Below, piece by piece: positions 15,128 to 19,082 of a stretch of 19,082 bases of DNA. This DNA comes from JBBILG01 sp037445085 (GTDB lineage Bacteria; Pseudomonadota; Gammaproteobacteria; Burkholderiales; Methylophilaceae). Position numbers and translations under genes: made by a program. The stretch covers positions 1-19,082 of the forward strand of contig JBBILG010000030.1 in NCBI GenBank assembly GCA_037445085.1, in the 5' to 3' direction. The notes under the pieces are model-generated. The model searched no databases and was not told the DNA's origin. It saw only the letters and a list, made by a program, of their open reading frames with translations. The stretch's first letter is position 1. Every line of letters starts with the position of its first letter.

Positions 15128-17020
15128 ATGCAGTGGATACGCGTGGGGGTGCCATCGCTGCTGGCACTGGTGGGGCTGGTGGCGTGCGACACCCTGGATG
15201 GCTTCGTGAAGAAGGCGGATAGCGCCAGCGTGCAGGCTGGTAGCGCCGCCGAAGTTGAAGGCCGAGCGCAGGCGGTGCGCGAGCGCGATGCCGAGGTCTA
15301 CCGGCTGGTGCGCCTGGGTGACGCAGCCTTGGGCTCCGGTGACTTGGCGACGGCAGAGCGGGCCTATCTCGATCTGCAAGCCTTGTCTCCGGGAAACCTG
15401 CGGGCCGCCGAGGGCTTGAGCCAGGTCGCGGCGCGGCACCGGCATATCGAGATGTTGCAGCAGGCAAAGCCGCTGCTGGGGCAGTCCGAGGATGACGAGG
15501 AGCGCGCAGCGGCGCTGCTGCGCGGAATCCTGGTAGAGAACCCTGACAACGTCGAGGCGCGCGGCCTCTACAAGGGCTTGCTGGGCAAGCAGGAGGCCCG
15601 CCGCATCGAGAGCATGCGCAAGCGCCTCGCCTATCCGAATCCTGTCACGCTGGAGTTCCGCGACGTCGGGCTCAAGGTGATCATCGAGGCGCTGGCGCGC
15701 GGCACCGGCGTCAACTTCATCCTCGACAAGGACGTGCGCAGCGACCAGAAAGCCACGCTGTTCGTGAAAAGCGTTGGCCTGGAGGATGCCGTGGACATGC
15801 TGGCGCAGAGCAACCGGCTGCAGAAGAAGGTTCTCAACGAGAACACCGTGATCCTCTACCCCAACACCGCCAACAAGCTGCGCGACTACCAGGACCTGGT
15901 CATCCGCAGCTTCTTCCTCGAATATGCCGATCCCAAGACGGTGGCTGGCATGCTCAAGTCCATGCTGGGCATCAAGCAGGTGCAGACCGACGACCGGCTG
16001 CCGATGATCGTGATCAAGGACGTGCCCGAAATCATGGTGCTGGCGGAGAAACTGATCGCCTCGCAGGACGTCGCCGAGCCCGAGGTGATGCTGGAACTGG
16101 AAGTGCTTGAGCTGCAGCGCACGCGCGACCTCAATCTTGGCGTGACCTGGCCGACCCAGCTTTCGGTGCTGACGGCCGAGGATGCCGTGCTGACGCTCGA
16201 CGCCCTGAAAAAACTCGGCAGTGCAGACATCGGCGTGACCCCCAGTCCGGGCCTCAGCTTCAAGGGTGTGGACGCCAACGTCAACCTGCTGGCCAATCCG
16301 CGCGTACGGGTCAAGAACCGTGACAAGGCGCGCATCCATATTGGCGACCGGGTGCCCATCATCACGTCCAACGTGTCCTCCACCGGGGTGATCTCGGAGA
16401 ACGTGCAATACATCGATGCCGGCCTCAAGCTCGAGGTCGAGCCGACCATCAGCCTGGGCGGTGACGTCAGCATCAAGCTCAGCCTGGACGTCAGTTCCAT
16501 CGGTGCCTCGACCACCACCAAGAGCGGTTCCGTGGTCTACCAGATCGGTACCCGCAGCACCTCGACCCAGCTGCGCCTGGCTGACGGCGAGACCCAGGTG
16601 CTGGCAGGCCTGATCAGCGACGAAGACCGCAAGAACGTCGACAAGATCCCCGGGCTGGGCGATATCCCACTGATCGGCCGACTGTTCTCCAGACACGGTA
16701 CGGAAAAGACCAAAACCGAGATCGTGCTGGCGGTAACCCCGCGCATCATCCGTGCCAGGAGCGCGCCCGAGTCGGCCCTGGCCGAGTACTGGTCAGGCAG
16801 CGAGAACCAGGCCGGCCGCGTACAGACGGCCCCGCGCCTGGTGCCGGGCCAGCCGGTGACGGTGGCGCCCAGGCCGGCCGCCGCGGCACCGGCGCGCCCC
16901 GCCGGAGAACGGGCGCCGCGGCCCCAGGGGCTCAACGTCCCGCTCCCGGCCGGCATCGCCTCGCCGCTGGAGGATGGCCCCGGTTCTCCTGCCGAACCGG
17001 ACGAGGAGCCCGCGGAGTAG
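15128..17020 (+). CDS. Lipoprotein secretin with N-terminal TPR-like region
   Basis: A roughly 630-residue outer-membrane channel subunit of the GspD/PilQ/MshL family. The signal peptide ends in a lipobox (LVAC, with the lipidated Cys at 20). Residues about 45-150 form TPR-like helical repeats (VYRLVRLGDAALGSGDLATA; GILVENPDNVEARGLYKGLL). An STN/N0-like domain follows (about 165-240), then a secretin N-domain (about 245-330). The secretin core spans about 380-545 (VNLLANPRVRVKNRDKARI; DVSIKLSLDVSSIG; LADGETQVLAGLI; IPGLGDIPLIGRLFS). A Pro/Ala-rich tail of about 85 residues ends the protein. The start is uncertain: ATG 15128 gives a compact lipoprotein signal, while in-frame TTG codons at 15113 and 15101 would lengthen it. 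No pilotin gene is seen, and a self-lipidated secretin may not need one. Confidence 0.9.
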   Translation: MQWIRVGVPSLLALVGLVACDTLDGFVKKADSASVQAGSAAEVEGRAQAVRERDAEVYRLVRLGDAALGSGDLATAERAYLDLQALSPGNLRAAEGLSQVAARHRHIEMLQQAKPLLGQSEDDEERAAALLRGILVENPDNVEARGLYKGLLGKQEARRIESMRKRLAYPNPVTLEFRDVGLKVIIEALARGTGVNFILDKDVRSDQKATLFVKSVGLEDAVDMLAQSNRLQKKVLNENTVILYPNTANKLRDYQDLVIRSFFLEYADPKTVAGMLKSMLGIKQVQTDDRLPMIVIKDVPEIMVLAEKLIASQDVAEPEVMLELEVLELQRTRDLNLGVTWPTQLSVLTAEDAVLTLDALKKLGSADIGVTPSPGLSFKGVDANVNLLANPRVRVKNRDKARIHIGDRVPIITSNVSSTGVISENVQYIDAGLKLEVEPTISLGGDVSIKLSLDVSSIGASTTTKSGSVVYQIGTRSTSTQLRLADGETQVLAGLISDEDRKNVDKIPGLGDIPLIGRLFSRHGTEKTKTEIVLAVTPRIIRARSAPESALAEYWSGSENQAGRVQTAPRLVPGQPVTVAPRPAAAAPARPAGERAPRPQGLNVPLPAGIASPLEDGPGSPAEPDEEPAE

Positions 17021-17025
17021 CCGTC

Positions 17026-17517
17026 ATGGCAATGCATACCCGGCGTGTCTCCGGTTTCTCCTACATCGAGATCGTGATCACGGTGGCTATCCTCGCCCTG
17101 CTGGCGACCGCCGCCGTGCCGGCGGTGGAGCTGGCCGTGACGCGCCACAAGGAGGCGCAGCTGCGTCAGGCGCTGCGCGAGATTCGAGGCGCCATCGACG
17201 CCTACAAACAGGCCAGCGACGAAGGGCGCATCCCCCGCGAGGCCGGGGAGTCCGGTTACCCGCGCCGGCTCGAGGATCTGGAGAGCGGGGTGGTCGATGC
17301 CCAGGATGCCGGCCGCAAGTCCATCTACTTCCTGCGGCGCCTGCCGCGCGACCCGATGCATCCGGCCACCGACGATCCGACGCCTGCCGCGCAGACCTGG
17401 GGCAAGCGCAGCTACGGCAGTCCGCCGGATGCGCCGCGCGAGGGCGAGGACGTGTTCGACGTGTATTCACTGAACACCGCGAAAGGGCTCAATGGCATAC
17501 CCTACAACCAGTGGTAA
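17026..17517 (+). CDS. Pseudopilin with GFSYIE leader
   Basis: A 163-residue prepilin-like protein. The leader MAMHTRRVSG is cleaved before FSYIE, with Glu at +5, followed by the hydrophobic helix IVITVAILALLATAAVPAVE. The globular domain (KEAQLRQALREIRGAIDAYK, then RLPRDPMHP and a C-terminal FDVYSLNTAKGLNG) resembles a GspG-like fold without the acidic calcium loop of the first pseudopilin. It starts five bases after the secretin stop and overlaps the next pseudopilin by 26 bases. It is probably a minor pseudopilus subunit. I cannot equate it with GspH, GspI or GspJ. Confidence 0.85.
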   Translation: MAMHTRRVSGFSYIEIVITVAILALLATAAVPAVELAVTRHKEAQLRQALREIRGAIDAYKQASDEGRIPREAGESGYPRRLEDLESGVVDAQDAGRKSIYFLRRLPRDPMHPATDDPTPAAQTWGKRSYGSPPDAPREGEDVFDVYSLNTAKGLNGIPYNQW

Positions 17518-17884
17518 ACCGGAGCGGGGCTTCACCTTCGTCGAACTGATGGTGGTGATGGGCATCGTCGCCCTGCTGCTGACGATCGCCTTGCCGCGCT
17601 ATTTCGATGGCCTGCAGCGGGCCCGCGAGGCCGTGCTGAAGGAGGACCTCGCCGTGATGCGCGACGCCATCAGCCACTACTATGGCGACAAGGGCGTCTA
17701 TCCGTCGTCGCTGGAAGCCTTGGTCGAGCAGCGCTACCTGCGGGCAATTCCCGAGGATCCGGTCACCGAGCAGCGCGATAGCTGGCTTGTGCTGCCGCCG
17801 CCCGACCTGTCGCCCGGCGTGTATGACGTGCGCAGCGGCGCCGAGGGAGTGGCCAGCGATGGCAGCGCCTACGCGGACTGGTAG
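17492..17884 (+). CDS. Pseudopilin with GFTFVE leader, GspG-like
   Basis: A 130-residue prepilin-like protein. The leader MAYPTTSGKPERG is cleaved before FTFVE (Glu at +5), and the helix LMVVMGIVALLLTIALP follows. The globular part has the T2SSG-like elements LAVMRDAISHYYGDKGVYPS, then SLEALVEQRYLRAIPEDPVT and SWLVLPPPD. The C-terminal acidic calcium loop of the first GspG copy is absent. The ATG lies 26 bases inside the preceding gene, shortly after GAAAGGG. It is likely a minor subunit or an alternative major subunit of the same filament. Confidence 0.86.
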   Translation: MAYPTTSGKPERGFTFVELMVVMGIVALLLTIALPRYFDGLQRAREAVLKEDLAVMRDAISHYYGDKGVYPSSLEALVEQRYLRAIPEDPVTEQRDSWLVLPPPDLSPGVYDVRSGAEGVASDGSAYADW

Positions 17885-18458
17885 CGGTCGGCAGGCCGGC
17901 TTCGCCTACATCGCCCTGCTAGCCGCGCTCACCGTGCTGATGCTGGTGCTGGGCATGGCGGCTGCGGACATCGCCCAGTCGGCCCAGCGCGAGCGCGAAG
18001 CCGACCTGCTGTTCATCGGGCGCCAGTACCAGCGGGCCATCGGCAGCTACTATGAACGTTCTCCGCATGGCAGCCACCAGTACCCGCAGCGGCTGGAGGA
18101 TCTCCTGCAGGATCGGCGCCACGCCAAGCCCATGCATCATCTGCGCAGGATTTTCGTAGACCCGATGACCGGCAGCCGGGAATGGGGGTTGCTGCGCAAC
18201 GAGCAGGGACGCATCGTGGGCGTGCACAGCCTGTCGCGCCGGGTGCCGCTCAAAACCCATTTTGACTTCGCATTGCAGCAGAGTTTCGGCGACAGGCCCA
18301 TTTTGAGCTATGCGGACTGGACCTTCGTCTACCATGCGCAGGACGGCAGTGCCGATCTGGCGGGCGCGGACCTTGCCGATGACGTCGGGGATGCGGGCGC
18401 AAACGCGGTCGAGAGCTCAGACCAGACGGAGGTGCGCGATGAGCCGGTCGCAGAGTGA
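17859..18458 (+). CDS. Minor pseudopilin lacking Glu5 (GspK-like trait)
   Basis: A 199-residue prepilin-like protein. The leader MAAPTRTGSGRQAG precedes FAYIALLAALTVLMLVLGMA, so the +5 residue is Ala instead of Glu. In known filaments this loss is typical of the tip subunit GspK/PilX, which need not bond to a subunit ahead of it. The rest has a helical segment (READLLFIGRQYQRAIGSYY), then YPQRLEDLLQDRR, HHLRRIFVDPMTGSREWGLL and an acidic C-terminal tail. It is shorter than typical GspK (about 300 residues). The ATG at 17859 overlaps the previous gene by 26 bases and follows GAGGGAG. It closes the operon. No terminator is evident right after it. Confidence 0.82.
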   Translation: MAAPTRTGSGRQAGFAYIALLAALTVLMLVLGMAAADIAQSAQREREADLLFIGRQYQRAIGSYYERSPHGSHQYPQRLEDLLQDRRHAKPMHHLRRIFVDPMTGSREWGLLRNEQGRIVGVHSLSRRVPLKTHFDFALQQSFGDRPILSYADWTFVYHAQDGSADLAGADLADDVGDAGANAVESSDQTEVRDEPVAE

Positions 18459-18469
18459 GCGGCGAGCGA

Positions 18470-18589
18470 TCAAGCCAGCGCGTCGATGATCGAGCGGATG
18501 TAATCGGCGCGCTGAGCCATTCTGACAGGCGCGATCCTGTAAACTGAAAACCAGCCGTCCTGATCACTCAGGCGGCTGTCGCCCCTGGG
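18470..18589 (-). pseudogene. 3' remnant of an unidentified gene
   Basis: A minus-strand open stretch of 39 codons ends at TGA (18472-18470), with a stop just upstream at 18592-18590 and no good start and ribosome-binding site. Its translation (LSDQDGWFSVYRIAP, then MAQRADYIRSIIDALA at the end) has the look of a real protein C-terminus. I do not recognise the family. An internal ATG would give only a 16-residue peptide. It converges on the pseudopilin operon and stops abruptly before plus-strand phage-type sequence, which suggests a deletion or insertion junction near 18590. Confidence 0.35.
18552..18578. repeat. Strong hairpin between operon and phage-type genes
   Basis: CAGCCG, a single unpaired T and CCTGA (18552-18563) pair with TCAGG and CGGCTG (18568-18578) around a TCAC loop, an eleven-base stem with one bulge. 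Read on the minus strand it is followed by GTTTTCAGTTT, a weak U tract. It could therefore terminate transcription entering from the phage side, or be part of a recombination site. Confidence 0.5.
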
Positions 18590-18633
18590 TCATTCTTCAT
18601 CGCGCACACCTGGGTAAATTTAAACGCGCGCCG

Positions 18634-18801
18634 ACAGTTATCAGCCCCATCAAGAACGATGGGCAGAAATACCAGCCAGGCGACACGCTGGACTTGACCG
18701 AAGACCAAGCCGCCCCCTTGCTGCAAGGCGGCGCAATCGAACCGCTGCACGCCCCGTTTGCCGCTGGCAAATTGTCCGTCAACCTCACGCCGGGGGCATG
18801 A
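18634..18801 (+). CDS. Small phage-type protein (DUF7210-like), 5' end uncertain
   Basis: About 55 codons ending at TGA 18799-18801 encode SPIKNDGQKYQPGDTLDLTE and then DQAAPLLQGGAIEPL. This is the compact pattern of small proteins found among the structural genes of Mu-like and related prophages (recalled as DUF7210-like). No in-frame ATG with a ribosome-binding site precedes it. The open frame continues back through KFKRAPTVI and further without a stop, so the start is either a non-ATG codon near 18610-18640 or lost at a junction. The next phage-type gene begins two bases after its stop. Function unknown. Confidence 0.5.
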   Translation, partial: TVISPIKNDGQKYQPGDTLDLTEDQAAPLLQGGAIEPLHAPFAAGKLSVNLTPGA

Positions 18802-18803
18802 TC

Positions 18804-19082
18804 ATGGCCGAACTGAAAAACATCGTTTCGCAACTCAAGAGCGCAGCCAAGGAGCTGCTTGGCCAGGTGTCTGATATCGATGCCAAGATTGCCGAACTGG
18901 GCCGGCAGCGCGACGCGCTCACCGGGGGCGTGGTATCCAAGGATGATTTCCTGGGCTACCTACGCGCCCACTTCCAGCGCAAGGGGGCTGGTTTCGAGCG
19001 TGGCATTCTGAATGCCATTGATAGCCGATCGCGCGACTTGCGGCGGTCACGTTTTTTCGGACAGTCGGCTAAGCTAAGGCTG
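18804..19082 (+). CDS. Phage-type hypothetical protein, runs off the window
   Basis: From ATG 18804 an open frame of 93 codons continues to the window edge without a stop. The first half is a strongly helical, probably coiled-coil segment (MAELKNIVSQLKSAAKELLG, then VSDIDAKIAELGRQRDAL). It is followed by SKDDFLGYLRAHFQRKGAGF and an arginine-rich part. The close packing with the small upstream gene and the composition fit a prophage structural operon. I do not recognise a named family. The last dozen codons (RSRFFGQSAKLRL) change character and could already be foreign sequence. Confidence 0.5.
   Translation, partial: MAELKNIVSQLKSAAKELLGQVSDIDAKIAELGRQRDALTGGVVSKDDFLGYLRAHFQRKGAGFERGILNAIDSRSRDLRRSRFFGQSAKLRL

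Noticed and set aside
15122..16696. Minus-strand open frame of 524 codons opposite the secretin
   Set aside because: It is antisense to a clear secretin core, has low-information composition and shows no recognisable motif.
1..19082. CRISPR array, tRNA or rRNA genes
   Set aside because: I saw no regularly spaced direct repeats and no cloverleaf or rRNA-like segment anywhere in the window.

Overview
The window is a GC-rich stretch of a proteobacterial chromosome. Close matches to remembered betaproteobacterial versions of CysI, the DUF934 protein, CysH, CysD, CysN, FdxA and a CysB-type regulator suggest a betaproteobacterium. A sulfur- or iron-oxidising Nitrosomonadales relative is plausible, but this is inference. 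The sequence is draft quality: it has one run of 21 Ns and several apparent frameshifts between 7.7 and 9.2 kb.

Region 1 (about 1-6,900) is an assimilatory sulfate-reduction locus. Six minus-strand genes run cysI, DUF934, cysH, cysD, cysN, fdxA, mostly with overlapping stop and start codons. CysDN makes APS. A CysH of the iron-sulfur type reduces APS directly, and a siroheme CysI reduces sulfite to sulfide. FdxA is a plausible electron carrier. A LysR-type regulator of the CysB group is divergently transcribed. The intergenic space holds a recognisable minus-strand promoter with two overlapping palindromes upstream of it.

Region 2 (about 6,900-9,540) is a patchwork. It contains a formate/nitrite-transporter family channel broken by the N run, a divergent secreted DUF302 protein, the 5' remnant of a HerA-like (DUF853) ATPase gene, a frameshifted secreted GlcG/HbpS-family gene, and a clear Rho-independent terminator.

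Region 3 (about 9,580-18,460) is a tightly packed plus-strand operon of eleven genes for one envelope machine of the type IV filament superfamily. In order it encodes a GspG-type pseudopilin, GspF platform, GspE ATPase, GspL/PilM-like protein, PilN-like protein, PilO/GspM-like protein, GspC/PilP/MshK-like protein, a lipoprotein secretin with an N-terminal repeat domain, and three more pseudopilins. One of these lacks the usual Glu5. The set mixes T2SS, T4P and MSHA traits and lacks recognisable GspH/I/J and a prepilin peptidase. It is the best candidate here for an under-described system.

Region 4 (about 18,470-19,082) is a junction: a short minus-strand 3' gene remnant containing a strong hairpin, followed by two plus-strand phage-type genes, the second running off the window.
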